From positions 62,001-126,000 of the forward strand of contig NZ_BOML01000048.1 in the NCBI RefSeq assembly GCF_016862175.1: DNA of 64,000 nucleotides. Direction: 5' to 3'. This document shows positions 32,086 to 41,327 of this stretch, in pieces. The notes below the pieces were generated by a model, which saw only the letters and a program-made list of their open reading frames with translations, did no database searches and had not been told where the DNA came from. How positions within the stretch are numbered: position 1 is the first letter of the stretch; each line of letters opens with the position of its first letter. This stretch comes from Paractinoplanes durhamensis (GTDB taxonomy: Bacteria; Actinomycetota; Actinomycetes; Mycobacteriales; Micromonosporaceae). Both the position numbers and the translations under genes were made by a program.

Positions 32086-32895
32086 TCAGTGTCCCTCGCC
32101 CGAGGGCCGGGCCCCGTCCGCGATCAGATCCGACACGGTGACGAACTCGAAACCGCGTGCCTTGACGCCGCTCACGATGTCGCGCAGCGCCTTCAACGCG
32201 ACCAGTCGGCGCTGGTCGCCGGCGTCGTGGGCCAGGATGATCGAGCCCGGGCGGACCGTGTCCACGATGTCGCGGGCCTGGCCGGCCGGGTCGTCCTTGA
32301 AGCGCCGCTCGTGCATCTGGCGGTCCCAGAGAATCAGGTCGTACGCCATCGAGTCGGCGGCCAGCACGGTGGAACCGCCGAAATGGCCGAACGGCGGGCG
32401 CACCAGGGTCGGCGTACGCCCCAGCTTTTCCTGAATGACCTCGTGCGTACGCCGAAGATCGTCCTGGATTGCCGGCAGGTCCATCGTCGCCAGGTCGCGG
32501 TGCGCCCACGTGTGGTTGCCCACCTCGTGGCCGGCCAGCCGGTCCTTGACCAGTCCGTAGTTGTCCCGGACATTGCGCCCGACCATGAAGAAGGTCGCCG
32601 GGATCCCGGCGTCCGCCAGCGCATCCAGGAACAGCGGCGTGTATTTCGGCGCCGGCCCGTCGTCGAACGTCAGCGCCACCAGCGGCCGGCTCGTCTCCAC
32701 GAAATACCGCACGCTGACCGACGACGACCCGACCGCGTCCTGATTGTCGGCCGCGGACGCATATCCCCCACTCAACGGCGGATGATCCCACCCGCACCAC
32801 CGCGGCACCTCGGTCACCCCGACGGCCCCCAGCGCCGCCCCGGCCGCCGCCAGCCCCGCCCCGCGAAGCAGCCCCCGCCGGCTCAGCTTCCGCAT
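32086..32895 (-). CDS. Exported polysaccharide deacetylase
   Basis: A 269-residue NodB-type enzyme. A twin-arginine signal (SRRGLLRGAG) is followed by an Ala-rich core. The catalytic motif TFDDGP starts at residue 76, and His128 and His132 in NHTWAHRDL bind the metal. RPPFG and ILAHDAG complete the site. It removes N- or O-acetyl groups from chitin oligomers, peptidoglycan or other glycans outside the membrane. It heads a two-gene unit with the PLP enzyme. Confidence 0.9.
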   Translation of the reverse strand: MRKLSRRGLLRGAGLAAAGAALGAVGVTEVPRWCGWDHPPLSGGYASAADNQDAVGSSSVSVRYFVETSRPLVALTFDDGPAPKYTPLFLDALADAGIPATFFMVGRNVRDNYGLVKDRLAGHEVGNHTWAHRDLATMDLPAIQDDLRRTHEVIQEKLGRTPTLVRPPFGHFGGSTVLAADSMAYDLILWDRQMHERRFKDDPAGQARDIVDTVRPGSIILAHDAGDQRRLVALKALRDIVSGVKARGFEFVTVSDLIADGARPSGEGH

Positions 32896-33022
32896 AGCCC
32901 CATGTCAGTCCCCCGTGTTCGCGTCAGAACGCCTACGGTGACTGATTAGTGCAAGGTCAAACATCCCGCCGAGGTCGGAAAGAGATCGACCACTATCGGC
33001 CGAAAGACATAGCCGGCCGCGA

Positions 33023-34126
33023 TCAGCGCAGGTGGGACGTCTCGTTCACGGAGCGGACCGCGATGTTTCCGTCCGGCCACACGTCCATCGTGGAGACGCC
33101 GGCGGCGTCCAGGAACATGCGGTGCAGGAAAGCGTCCGACGCCGCCAGCGCGTCCTTCAGGATCAGCTTGATCGGCGAGACGTGCGAGACCAGGACCACG
33201 ACCCCGCTCGGGTACGACTCCTTGACCGTCGCCATGACTCCCCGAACACGCTTCGAGACCGCCTTGAACGACTCGCCACCCGGCGGCGCCACCGCCGGGG
33301 AGGACAGCCACGAGCGCATCTCGTCCGGCCAGCGCTGCTGCACCTCGGCGAAGGTCAGGCCCTCCCAGTCACCGAAGTCGCACTCGATCAGGTCGGGGAC
33401 CACGGTGACGCCGACCCCGCCGACCTCGGCCGCGATCAGCTCGGCCGTCCGCGTACACCGGGCCAGGGGTGAGCTCAGCACGGCCGTGACGTCGCGGCTG
33501 ATGCCGGCGACCCGGCCGCCGGCCGCCATCGCCTGGGCCTGGCCCTCGTCGGAGAGCGGCACGTCACCGCGGCCCGAGTAGCGGCCCTGCGCGGTCAGCG
33601 CCGTCTCGCCGTGCCGGACCAGGATGATCCGGGTGGCATTGTCCAGCGACGGCGGCGCCCAGGAGGCCGGGGTGACCGCGTCCTCGGCCACCGAGACCTC
33701 GGGAGCCGAGCGCGGAACCTTGCCGGTCGCCTCGTCCATGGCCCGGTTGGCCAGGGCGTCGGCGGCCTTGTTGCGCTCCCGCGGGATCCACTCGAAGGTG
33801 ACCTTCTCGAAGCGGGTGACCAGCTCCGCCGCCGTCGCCGCGAGCGGGCGCAGGCCGGGGTGCTTGATCTGCCAGCGGCCGGACATCTGCTCGATCACCA
33901 GCTTCGAGTCCATCCGGACGTCGACCTCGGTGGCGTTCAGCTCGGACGCCGCCTTCAGGCCCTCGATCAGGCCGGTGTACTCGGCGACGTTGTTGGTGGT
34001 GACGCCGATCGAGCCGTACCGCTCCAGCAGGATCTCGCCGGTCGGGTGGGCCCGGACCACCGCGCCGTAGCCGGACGGGCCGGGATTTCCCCGGGAGCCG
34101 CCGTCGGCCTCGATCGCGACTCTCAC
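33023..34126 (-). CDS. Bifunctional RNase H/acid phosphatase
   Basis: The 367-residue protein has an N-terminal type I RNase H domain (MRVAIEADGGSRGNPGPSGYG, NNVAEYTGLIEGL, RMDSKLVIEQM) and a C-terminal histidine phosphatase domain (RIILVRHGET at about residue 175). It resembles Rv2228c of M. tuberculosis, for which RNase H and phosphatase activities are described. It removes RNA from RNA-DNA hybrids; the phosphatase may act on alpha-ribazole or similar phosphates. The GTG start overlaps the upstream stop (GTGA). Confidence 0.93.
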   Translation of the reverse strand: MRVAIEADGGSRGNPGPSGYGAVVRAHPTGEILLERYGSIGVTTNNVAEYTGLIEGLKAASELNATEVDVRMDSKLVIEQMSGRWQIKHPGLRPLAATAAELVTRFEKVTFEWIPRERNKAADALANRAMDEATGKVPRSAPEVSVAEDAVTPASWAPPSLDNATRIILVRHGETALTAQGRYSGRGDVPLSDEGQAQAMAAGGRVAGISRDVTAVLSSPLARCTRTAELIAAEVGGVGVTVVPDLIECDFGDWEGLTFAEVQQRWPDEMRSWLSSPAVAPPGGESFKAVSKRVRGVMATVKESYPSGVVVLVSHVSPIKLILKDALAASDAFLHRMFLDAAGVSTMDVWPDGNIAVRSVNETSHLR

Positions 34127-34857
34127 AGCCCGGACTCCGCCGTGCGCACCATGATGCGGCGGCACTCCTCGCAGCGGACCACGTCGTCGGCCGGGGCCGT
34201 CTTGACCCGGTTGAGGTCGGCGCCGTAGAGCTCGATGCGGCAGCCGCCGCAGCGGCCCGAGCGGAACAGCGCCGCGCCCAGGCCCGAGTCGGTGCGGATC
34301 TTGTCGTAGAGAGTGACCAGGTCGGCCGGGAGGTCGGCGGCGAGCGGGCCGCGGCTGGCCGACTTGAACTCCTCCTCCTTGACGATGTCGGCGAGGGCCT
34401 CGTCGCGGCGGCGCTCGGCGGCCGCGCGGCGCTCGACGGCGGACGTCAGGCGGCCGCGGACCTCGTTGAGCGTGGCCTCGGCGGTCTCCCGCTGCTCCAT
34501 CAGCTCGAGCTCGGCGTCCTCCAGCTCCGACTGCCGCCGGTTGAGGGTGGCCAGCTCGTGCTGCAGGCCCTCGATCTCGCGGACCGCGCCGCCCGCGTCG
34601 AGCCGCTTCTGGTCCCGGTCCTTGCGCTGGCGGACCTGCTCGATGTCCTTCTCGAAGCGGCTGATGTCGCGGTCGATGTCGTCGACGGCGACCTGCGCGC
34701 GGACCCGTTCGTCCTCGAGCGCGGACAGCTCCCGGGACACCGTGTCGATCTCGGCGAACTCGGGCAGGGACTTGCGCCGGTGGGCCAGCTGGGCCAGGGC
34801 GGTGTCGACGGCCTGCAGGTCAAGCAGGCGACGCTGGGCTTCCGGGGCGGCCTTCAC
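34123..34857 (-). CDS. Zinc-ribbon coiled-coil protein
   Basis: A 244-residue protein, mostly a long coiled coil (about residues 10-190, rich in Glu, Arg and Leu), with a C-terminal C4 zinc ribbon (CGGC and CEEC). It is the Rv2229c family, always next to Nif3 and RNase H genes. It has been proposed to handle nucleic acid, but the role is not settled. GTGA overlaps occur at both ends, so all three genes are coupled. Confidence 0.9.
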   Translation of the reverse strand: MKAAPEAQRRLLDLQAVDTALAQLAHRRKSLPEFAEIDTVSRELSALEDERVRAQVAVDDIDRDISRFEKDIEQVRQRKDRDQKRLDAGGAVREIEGLQHELATLNRRQSELEDAELELMEQRETAEATLNEVRGRLTSAVERRAAAERRRDEALADIVKEEEFKSASRGPLAADLPADLVTLYDKIRTDSGLGAALFRSGRCGGCRIELYGADLNRVKTAPADDVVRCEECRRIMVRTAESGL

Positions 34858-35696
34858 GGCTGGGTCTCCTTCTCCGAGGAACTGAAAGCATGAACGGTCC
34901 ATGGGTCGGTGTCCACGTCGGACACCGTGACCGCGACACCGAGTTCGCCGCGCAACCACCCGGCCACCTCGTCCAGCCAGGGCCGCTCGGTCGCCCAGTG
35001 GGCGACGTCGAGCAGAGCGGGGCCGTCCTCGGCGAGATGCTCACTGGCCGGGTGATGGCGCAGGTCGGCGCAAAGGTACGCGTCGACGCCCGCTCGCGTC
35101 GCATCGGGGAGGAACGAGTCGCCGGCGCCACCGCAGACCGCGACGGTCCGGACCGGCCGGGCCGGGTCGCCGGCCGCCCGGATCCCGGCGGTGGTGGCCG
35201 GCAGGCGGTTCGCCGCGAAGCCGGTGAACTCGGCCAGGTCCATCGGCTCGGGGAGGGTGCCGATCCGGCCGATGCCACGACCGCCCTCGCCCGACGGCAC
35301 CAGCGGCCGCAGGTCCTCCAGGCCGAGGCGGGCGGCGAGCGCGTCGGAGACGCCCGGGTTGGCCACGTCCGCGTTCGTGTGCGCCGTGTAGAGAGCGACG
35401 TCACCGCGGATGAGCCGGTGGATGATGCGCCCCTTGTACGTGTCGGGGGCGATCGTCGACACCGGCTTCAGCAGCAGCGGGTGGTGCGCCACGATCAGGT
35501 CGGCGCCCACGGCGAGGGCCTGGTCGACCGTCTCGGGGACGCAGTCGACCACGCACAGGACCCGGGCCACCGGGTGTTCCAACGCGCCGAGCACCAGGCC
35601 CACCCTGTCCCAGGACTCCGCCCAGTCCCGGGGATAGCGCCGGTCCAGGGCGTTCACCACGTCCAGGACGGTGGGTGGTGCGGCGTTGTCGGTCAC
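34854..35696 (-). CDS. Nif3-like dinuclear metal protein
   Basis: A 280-residue protein of the Nif3/DUF34 family, which forms a hexameric ring with a two-metal site. DLIVAHHPLLLKP, LYTAHTNADV and DVAHWATERPW supply the metal ligands. A GTP cyclohydrolase-like or metallochaperone role has been suggested; the true role is open. I chose GTG at 35696 over a TTG three codons earlier. It begins the three-gene operon. Confidence 0.9.
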   Translation of the reverse strand: MTDNAAPPTVLDVVNALDRRYPRDWAESWDRVGLVLGALEHPVARVLCVVDCVPETVDQALAVGADLIVAHHPLLLKPVSTIAPDTYKGRIIHRLIRGDVALYTAHTNADVANPGVSDALAARLGLEDLRPLVPSGEGGRGIGRIGTLPEPMDLAEFTGFAANRLPATTAGIRAAGDPARPVRTVAVCGGAGDSFLPDATRAGVDAYLCADLRHHPASEHLAEDGPALLDVAHWATERPWLDEVAGWLRGELGVAVTVSDVDTDPWTVHAFSSSEKETQP

Positions 35697-35715
35697 GGCC
35701 GACAACTCTATCGGG

Positions 35716-36300
35716 CTAGGTGGCCATGCCCGGCTCGACTCGGCTTGTCATCGTCACCGGGTTGCTGACCGCCTGCAGCGCCCGCCGCCATGGGAACTGC
35801 CCGCGGTAGCGATCCGTCTGGCCGGGGCCGCCCAACCGGCACACATCCTCGCCGTAGAGGACGTGCACCCCCCAGTCGCGGAGCTTGGCCAGGCTGTCAT
35901 GCAGCGCGGGGTGCAGGGCCATCACCTTGTTGGTGTACGGGACGACGGCCGTCGGCACGCCGTAGCCGTAGCCCTCGACCAGCAGGCCGAGGACGAGCGT
36001 GTCGGTGATCCCGGCGGCCCACTTGTTGACCGTGTTGACCGTGGCCGGCGCGACGATCATCGCATCGGCGGCGGGCAGCATGTCCGGATCGCCGGGACTC
36101 TTGTAGTAGGTACGTACCGGATGTCCGGTCTGTGCCTGAAGCGCGGCCACGTCGACGAACTTGCGCCCGTCGGGAGTCGTGATCACACACACCTCCCAGC
36201 CTTCTTGCTGGGCCAGGCCGACCAGGATGCCGACATCACGGGCGATGGGCGAGCCACAGACCAGGATGTACAGCACGCCTGAAGAGGGATTACCGGTCAT
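35716..36300 (-). CDS. Flavoprotein (phosphopantothenoylcysteine decarboxylase fold)
   Basis: A 194-residue protein with the flavoprotein fold: VLYILVCGSPIARDVGIL near the N-terminus, and ADAMIVAPATVNTVNKWAAG, the FMN-binding motif with Asn ligands. It binds FMN and may decarboxylate a cysteine-type substrate or reduce a ligand. It lies 91 bases downstream of the XRE regulator gene on the same strand, and just upstream of Nif3. The pairing with such regulators recurs in actinomycetes and suggests a signalling role. Confidence 0.82.
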   Translation of the reverse strand: MTGNPSSGVLYILVCGSPIARDVGILVGLAQQEGWEVCVITTPDGRKFVDVAALQAQTGHPVRTYYKSPGDPDMLPAADAMIVAPATVNTVNKWAAGITDTLVLGLLVEGYGYGVPTAVVPYTNKVMALHPALHDSLAKLRDWGVHVLYGEDVCRLGGPGQTDRYRGQFPWRRALQAVSNPVTMTSRVEPGMAT

Positions 36301-36391
36301 CACGGGCGGACCCACCGCCGAGCTGGCCTGCGTTCCGCGACTCGGCGATCATTCGCCGTCGTGGCCGCGGCCCGTAGCCTCCCCGCTCCAC

Positions 36392-37621
36392 TCATACGCC
36401 GACTCCCATCTGCTCGGCCAACTCCGCTATCGGAGCCGGCGGCGTGCCCCGCGTCCGGCGGAGTACGTCGGAAAGAACCTCGTGGGCGAGCGGGCGGCAG
36501 CGGATCTCCGACGGGGCGAGCCGGTCGCCCTCGAGGAGCATCTCGCTGGCCTTCTCGATGTTGCCGATCTGGGTGTAGCCACGGGCGATGTCCAGGAAGT
36601 GGTGTGCCCGCCGTTCCGGCAGCATCGCGTTGAACCCGACCGGGTCGAGAACCCGCTCGTGGGTGTCCACCGCGGTGCGGCCGTCGCCCAGCTCGACCGC
36701 CGTGGCGCAGCGATGCAGCTGCACGTTGGTCGGGCCGAAGCTGGTCCAGTAGTAGTTGAAGTCGCCGCCCAGCTCCAGGGACGCCTGTTCGGCGCCGCAG
36801 AGCAGGTCGCGCACGGTCGCGCTGTCGCCGATGCGGGCCGCGGCCATGGCCCCGTTGAGCAGCAGCATGCCGTAGACCGAGAGCCGGTCGGCCTGCGTCT
36901 GCTCGCGGCTCGGTGCGAGCCGGTTGGCGATGTTGACGTTGACCTCGAGCGCGGGACGGACCCGGCCGAGCGCCAGCAGCGCACTGCCGACCCGGTAGCT
37001 GGCCAGCCCGGCGAGCAGCTGGTCGCCGGCCCGCTGGGAGACCGCGATGGAGCGGTCGGCGGCAAGCCAGGACAACTCGTGCTCGCCGACCTTGCGCAGT
37101 GCCGAGGAGGCGATCTGGTAGACCTGCCCGAGCAGGTGCGCCGCGTCCTTGGCCTCCGCCGTGGTGGCGTGGGCGCTGTCCGCGGCCTGCGCGTCGCGCA
37201 GAAGCTTGGGCAGGGTCCGGGCCAGAACGCCGTACTTGGCGTGCTGGTAGGTCAGCCAGGCATGGCTGACCGCTTTGCGCATTTCCGACAGTGGTGGCGA
37301 GTTAGGCACAGCCTGGAAGAAAGCGCTCATCTGGTCATAACGCTCCAGAGCGGCGCGAATCTCCTCAACTTCCACCTGATCGATGCAGTTCTGCGTTTCC
37401 GGCCGGCGTTCCACGTCCTTGCCCAGCAACAGCTGGACATCGACCTGGAGTACGTCGGCGATCTCGTAGACGACGGAGAACTTGTCAAGTCGGCGGACCC
37501 CGCGCTCCACCTTGTCGACCCAGCTCTTGGACTTTCCCAACCGGTCCGCGAAGACCTGCTGGGACATCTTTCGTCGACCGCGCCAATAGGCGACGCGGCG
37601 GCCGATCGGCAGCTCGTCCAC
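36392..37621 (-). CDS. XRE-family regulator with TPR-like C-terminal domain
   Basis: The 409-residue protein has an XRE helix-turn-helix at residues 15-60 (MSQQVFADRLGKSKSWVDKVERG) and about 300 residues of helical repeats, as in ligand-binding TPR regulators of actinomycetes. I chose GTG at 37621 because GGGGGAGG stands five bases before it. A palindrome at 37752-37762 lies 130 bases upstream. It reads toward the flavoprotein and away from the primase-like gene. Confidence 0.85.
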   Translation of the reverse strand: MDELPIGRRVAYWRGRRKMSQQVFADRLGKSKSWVDKVERGVRRLDKFSVVYEIADVLQVDVQLLLGKDVERRPETQNCIDQVEVEEIRAALERYDQMSAFFQAVPNSPPLSEMRKAVSHAWLTYQHAKYGVLARTLPKLLRDAQAADSAHATTAEAKDAAHLLGQVYQIASSALRKVGEHELSWLAADRSIAVSQRAGDQLLAGLASYRVGSALLALGRVRPALEVNVNIANRLAPSREQTQADRLSVYGMLLLNGAMAAARIGDSATVRDLLCGAEQASLELGGDFNYYWTSFGPTNVQLHRCATAVELGDGRTAVDTHERVLDPVGFNAMLPERRAHHFLDIARGYTQIGNIEKASEMLLEGDRLAPSEIRCRPLAHEVLSDVLRRTRGTPPAPIAELAEQMGVGV

Positions 37622-37751
37622 GGTGCCTCCCCCGACTCCCCGGCGACCCCCGCCGGCGAGCCCTTGTGTCATTTGCAGCCTGACCCGTTCACCCGCACGT
37701 GCGTCGCACAGCGTGTGTGATCGCCTGCTCACCGATGCTCGTAGTTTTCAG

Positions 37752-37762
37752 TGCAACTTGCA
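37752..37762. promoter_or_regulatory. TGCAA(C)TTGCA palindrome near the XRE gene
   Basis: TGCAACTTGCA is a perfect 5-1-5 palindrome in the gap between the XRE regulator and the divergent primase-like gene. The 12-base GTGCAACTTGCA matches, on the opposite strand, the site in the GAPDH promoter at 12880-12894. The XRE protein is the natural candidate to bind both. Confidence 0.5.
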
Positions 37763-37873
37763 AAGGGTGGATCTGATGGCCCAACGAGGTGTGTCGGGCT
37801 TGGATACGGTGCCGACGACTGATATGGCCGACGGTCCACCCGGATTTCCTCCAAGACCGGGGGTAGTGGAGCC

Positions 37874-38521
37874 ATGCAGTGGACCACCGATCGACCGTTT
37901 GTCCCACTTGACCGGTTGCGAATGCGCCGTCATGCGGTGCGTTTCGCGGCGCACGGCTGGGCGGTGACGCCCGGCGCCTTCCTGACCGGTCACCGGTTCG
38001 CCTGTGGACGGCCCGGCTGCCCGATCATGGCCGGCCACCCGGCCATGGAGTCCTGGGAGGACAGCGCCTCCACCGACCCCGGCCTGGTGCACCGCTGGTG
38101 GCGGCACCGGCCCTACGCCGTACTGCTGGCCACCGGCCGGCGGTTCGACGCGCTCGAGGTGCCGGCCTCGCTCGGCCTGCGCGTCTTCGGCGCGACCCGA
38201 CTGCACCGGGCCGGCGCCGGCCCGGTCGCGGTGACCGCGGCCGGCCGCTGGATGTTCCTGGTGCGGCCGGGCCTGCCACTGCGCGCGGAGCTGGACCGCC
38301 GGATGGACGTGGTGCGGCACGGCCGCGGCTCGTGGATCCCGGCCCCGCCCACCCGGATGCCGGAGGGCCCGGTGCGCTGGGCCGTGTCGCCCGAGCAGAC
38401 ACAGTGGATGCTGCCGGCGCCCGAGCTGGTGCAGGGCCTGCTCGCCGAGGCGATCGGGACCGTCCGCGAGCCCCGGCTGATCGTGCCGCGACAGTTGTCG
38501 ACGAGCCGCCGGGCCGCCTGA
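37874..38521 (+). CDS. Primase/polymerase-type (Prim-Pol) domain protein
   Basis: The 215-residue protein matches the bifunctional primase/polymerase N-terminal domain found in actinobacteria: a Cys-containing segment (FACGRPGCPIMAGHP), then WWRHRPYAVLLATGRRFDALEVPASLG. In active Prim-Pol domains the segment after ATG carries the catalytic DxD; here only FDALEV remains, so polymerase activity is doubtful. Such stand-alone proteins may be regulators. The ATG at 37874 has GGAG upstream. It is divergent from the XRE gene. Confidence 0.78.
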   Translation: MQWTTDRPFVPLDRLRMRRHAVRFAAHGWAVTPGAFLTGHRFACGRPGCPIMAGHPAMESWEDSASTDPGLVHRWWRHRPYAVLLATGRRFDALEVPASLGLRVFGATRLHRAGAGPVAVTAAGRWMFLVRPGLPLRAELDRRMDVVRHGRGSWIPAPPTRMPEGPVRWAVSPEQTQWMLPAPELVQGLLAEAIGTVREPRLIVPRQLSTSRRAA

Positions 38522-38708
38522 GGACAGTGATGTCCGACCGACCGCCGGATCGTTAGCGCAGGTAGCGGACGGTTCATGGGCATCGGCGGGGGCACGCATG
38601 TCGACAGACAACGTAGTTGCATTATGGGTGACGGTCGAGTCACTCAATGGAATGAACCTGCGTGATCGAGGGGCCGGCACCCGGCCACGCGGATCCCGCC
38701 CGACCGGA

Positions 38709-39305
38709 TCACGTCCCCCCGGAACCCCCCGGCGGAGCTGACGGGCGGGCCCGGACATGGATCCGGGCACCCTGGCTGTCGAAGATCGTGAGGAACTCGA
38801 CCGGCTCGCCGCCGGCGGCGCCGAACCAGTGCGGCACCCGGGTGTCGAACTCGGCGGCCTCGCCGGCCGGCAGGATCAGGTCGTGCGGGCCGAGGATCAG
38901 CCGGAGCCGGCCGGTCAGCACGTAGAGCCACTCGTAGCCCTCGTGCGTCTTCGGCTCCGGCTCCTGCCGCTCGCCCGCCGCGATCACGTGCTTGAACGCC
39001 TGCGGCCCGCCCGGATTGCGGCTCAGCGGCAGGATCAGCTGGCCGAACCGCTTGATCGGCCGGGCGTAGACCCGGGGGTCCCCGGTCGGCGGCGCGCCGA
39101 CCAGCTCGTCCAGCGGCACCCGGTGGGCCTGGGCCAGCGGCAGCAGCAGCTCCAGGGTGGCCTTGCGCTGCCCCGACTCGAGGCGGGACAGGGTGCTGAC
39201 CGAGATCCCGGTGGTCTCGGCCAGTGCGGCGAGCGTGATCCCCGATCGGCGGCGCAGCGCCCTCAGCCGGGGGCCGACCTCGCGGAGCACGTCATCGGTC
39301 GTCAC
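38709..39305 (-). CDS. XRE regulator with cupin domain
   Basis: A 198-residue protein with an XRE helix-turn-helix (GITLAALAETTGISVSTLSRLESGQR, residues 22-47) and a C-terminal cupin (EGYEWLYVLTGRLRLILG, then FDTRVPHWFGAAG). This type senses a small metabolite and regulates a nearby gene. Its GTG start overlaps the previous stop (GTGA), so it is coupled to the membrane protein upstream. Confidence 0.9.
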   Translation of the reverse strand: MTTDDVLREVGPRLRALRRRSGITLAALAETTGISVSTLSRLESGQRKATLELLLPLAQAHRVPLDELVGAPPTGDPRVYARPIKRFGQLILPLSRNPGGPQAFKHVIAAGERQEPEPKTHEGYEWLYVLTGRLRLILGPHDLILPAGEAAEFDTRVPHWFGAAGGEPVEFLTIFDSQGARIHVRARPSAPPGGSGGT

Positions 39306-40159
39306 GGCACCAATGATGCGGCAGCGGCGAGCTCCCGGTAGGCACCGAGCACCACGGCGGTGCGATCGGCCAGCTCGGGCGCGGACTCGGCGGGCGGCGC
39401 GCCGGTGGTGAGCCGGGCCAGCGCCAGCCCGGCCTGCCGGGCGGTCGCGCCGATCCGCTGCTCGCGGACGAACGTCTCGCCGGCCAGGGCGGTCTCCTCG
39501 ATGCTGCGCAGGATGCGGTTCGCCTGCCCGGCGGAGGTCAGCCACAGCTCCTCGGTGCGCTCCCGCTGTTCGGCGAGGGCGAGCGCGGCCGGGCTCTCGG
39601 CGGGAACGTCGCCGACCCGTACGCCATCGAGGCCGGCTCGCAGCCGGCGGATCTCCTGCCGCCGGACCAGCAACGATGCCAGATCGTCGAGAGCATGGGT
39701 GAGGGTGCGGTCGGCTTCCGCTGGGTCGATCATGCCGGGAAGCGCCGGCCAGGCGCGGCGGATCCGGCGGGCGACGGCGAGGGCACGGCCGTAGGCGGCA
39801 CGCTCCTCGGGGGTACGCAGGACGCGGGCACCCTCCGTCCGCGGGATCGCGAAGGTGGTCCGTTGCGCGCGGCGGCGGTCGTCCCAGCCGGCCAGGCCGA
39901 GGGTGGTGAGGATGATTCCGGCCAGCAGCAGCGCGGGCACGCCGGCGGCGAACATCAACGTCGAGACGAGCAGCAGCGGAAGGCTGACCCGGGCGAGGAA
40001 CGTCACGCGGACCTCGCGGCTTCGCCCGCTCGGGGTGACCGGGAGGAATTCGGTCACGGTTCCGGTGCGGTTGCGGCGGGCGCGGCCGGTCCGGGTCTTC
40101 AGCGGGTACGCCGAGACCACCGTCTTCTCGGCATCCGCGCCGATGTGCAGCTCCGCCAC
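39302..40159 (-). CDS. Membrane protein of unknown function
   Basis: A 285-residue protein with two closely spaced membrane segments (about residues 55-90) and a helical C-terminal domain of about 190 residues rich in Ala, Arg and Glu. No family is recognised. It is co-transcribed with the cupin regulator. The 258 bases upstream contain the palindrome CCCACCGGTGGG at 40246-40257 but no gene. Confidence 0.6.
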   Translation of the reverse strand: MAELHIGADAEKTVVSAYPLKTRTGRARRNRTGTVTEFLPVTPSGRSREVRVTFLARVSLPLLLVSTLMFAAGVPALLLAGIILTTLGLAGWDDRRRAQRTTFAIPRTEGARVLRTPEERAAYGRALAVARRIRRAWPALPGMIDPAEADRTLTHALDDLASLLVRRQEIRRLRAGLDGVRVGDVPAESPAALALAEQRERTEELWLTSAGQANRILRSIEETALAGETFVREQRIGATARQAGLALARLTTGAPPAESAPELADRTAVVLGAYRELAAAASLVP

Positions 40160-40417
40160 CTCGAAACCCCTCCGCTTCGCGAGTTACCCGTTGCCGGGTT
40201 TTCTGGGCGGGCCCGATCGCCGAGGGGATGTCCGACCGGGGCCCGCCCACCGGTGGGTGCTCCCCGCCGGCACCAAGAGGAATCGGTTCCCGGCGGGGGC
40301 GAGTTGAAGGTTCCCGTGTTGCTTCCCGGTTGCCGCTCCGGTGAACGATGCGGCAACGCTTGCCGACCATGTCGCCGCGGGCATGTCCGCCGATGATGAT
40401 CGATGTAGCCTCTCCGG

Positions 40418-40933
40418 GTGACTGCCGTCGATCTGGTCCTCCGCAAGTTCGACGGTTCGCCGCATCGCCAGGTCACCGCGCAGCTGCTCGGCGAGGATGC
40501 GTACGGCACGTGGCTCGCCACCCCGCGTGGGAGCGTGGTCAGTTACCACTACGGCAGCCGGCCGACCGGTCTCACCCGGGCCGACGCGGTGCGGCTGATC
40601 CCGGCCGAGGGCTGGTGGATGGCGATGTGCCTGGCCGAGCCGGACGTCCGCGACATGTATTGCGACGTCACCACCCCGGCCGAGTGGACCGGGCCGGCCG
40701 AGATCACCGTGGTCGACCTCGACATCGACCTGGTCCGCTATCGCGCCGACGGCCGGGTGGAGGTCGAGGACGAGGACGAGTTCGCCGAGCACCGGGTCTC
40801 GCTCGGCTACCCCGACGAGATCGTCGAGGGTGCGCTGCGCGCCGTGACCGAGCTGCACGAGGCCCTCAGCAAGAACGAGGAGCCGTTCACCGACCACTAC
40901 CGCAAGTGGCTCGCCCAGGTGGGCCGCGCGTAG
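40418..40933 (+). CDS. DUF402 family protein
   Basis: A 171-residue protein with the DUF402 barrel. Typical pieces are WLATPRGSVVSYHYG, GWWMAMCLAEPDVRDMYCDVTTP and VVDLDIDLVRYRADGRVEVEDEDEF. Related proteins hydrolyse nucleoside di- and triphosphates using divalent metal, bound by the Asp residues in the last segment. The start is GTG at 40418. Confidence 0.85.
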   Translation: MTAVDLVLRKFDGSPHRQVTAQLLGEDAYGTWLATPRGSVVSYHYGSRPTGLTRADAVRLIPAEGWWMAMCLAEPDVRDMYCDVTTPAEWTGPAEITVVDLDIDLVRYRADGRVEVEDEDEFAEHRVSLGYPDEIVEGALRAVTELHEALSKNEEPFTDHYRKWLAQVGRA

Positions 40934-41004
40934 GCGAGGGGTGGCCGGGCCGGCCGTCTCCGCCGGCCCCGAAACTGTCAGAGGGTGACCCTAAAGTCGC
41001 TCCC

Positions 41005-41265
41005 ATGAATGACACCGCGCTCCAGCTGTCCCCCATCACCCTCGACCGCCGGCTCATGGTGGGCGGCACCGACTACCAGGTGACCGCGTTCCCGGCCGAC
41101 GATTGCCGCATCGACCTGTGCATCGTGAGCAGCGATCGCGACGGCCAGGTGATCAGCGAGCTCAGCGCCGGTCTCTCCCCCGGCGACCTGATCAACGTCA
41201 CCGCCGTCCTGACCTCAACCCTGGCCGGCCTGATAGCCATGACCCAGCCCCCACCACCCCACTGA
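41005..41265 (+). CDS. Small conserved-looking hypothetical protein
   Basis: An 86-residue protein starting MNDTALQLSPITLDRRLMVGG. It has a possible small beta domain (YQVTAFPADDCRIDLCIV) and a helical tail, with two cysteines. There is no known domain. It lies 71 bases after the DUF402 gene on the same strand and stops before a strong hairpin. Confidence 0.5.
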   Translation: MNDTALQLSPITLDRRLMVGGTDYQVTAFPADDCRIDLCIVSSDRDGQVISELSAGLSPGDLINVTAVLTSTLAGLIAMTQPPPPH

Positions 41266-41280
41266 GACCCGGGCGCGGAA

Positions 41281-41318
41281 AGGCCCCCTGAGCCGCGTGT
41301 TCCGCGGACAGGGGGCCT
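41281..41318. terminator. Bidirectional terminator between the hypothetical gene and tRNA-Val
   Basis: AGGCCCCCTG and CAGGGGGCCT form a 10-bp stem, with CCGCG/CGCGG as an inner stem. It lies 15 bases past the plus-strand gene and ten bases past the 3' end of the minus-strand tRNA. Confidence 0.75.
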
Positions 41319-41327
41319 CCGGGCCGG

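Noticed and set aside
37621..37732. Longer N-terminus for the XRE regulator
   Set aside because: The added residues are not conserved-looking, and the GTG at 37621 has a much better ribosome site.
38598..38741. 47-codon frame with a TTA codon after the Prim-Pol-like gene
   Set aside because: It overlaps the 3' end of the cupin regulator on the other strand, and its second half is low-complexity Arg/Pro.
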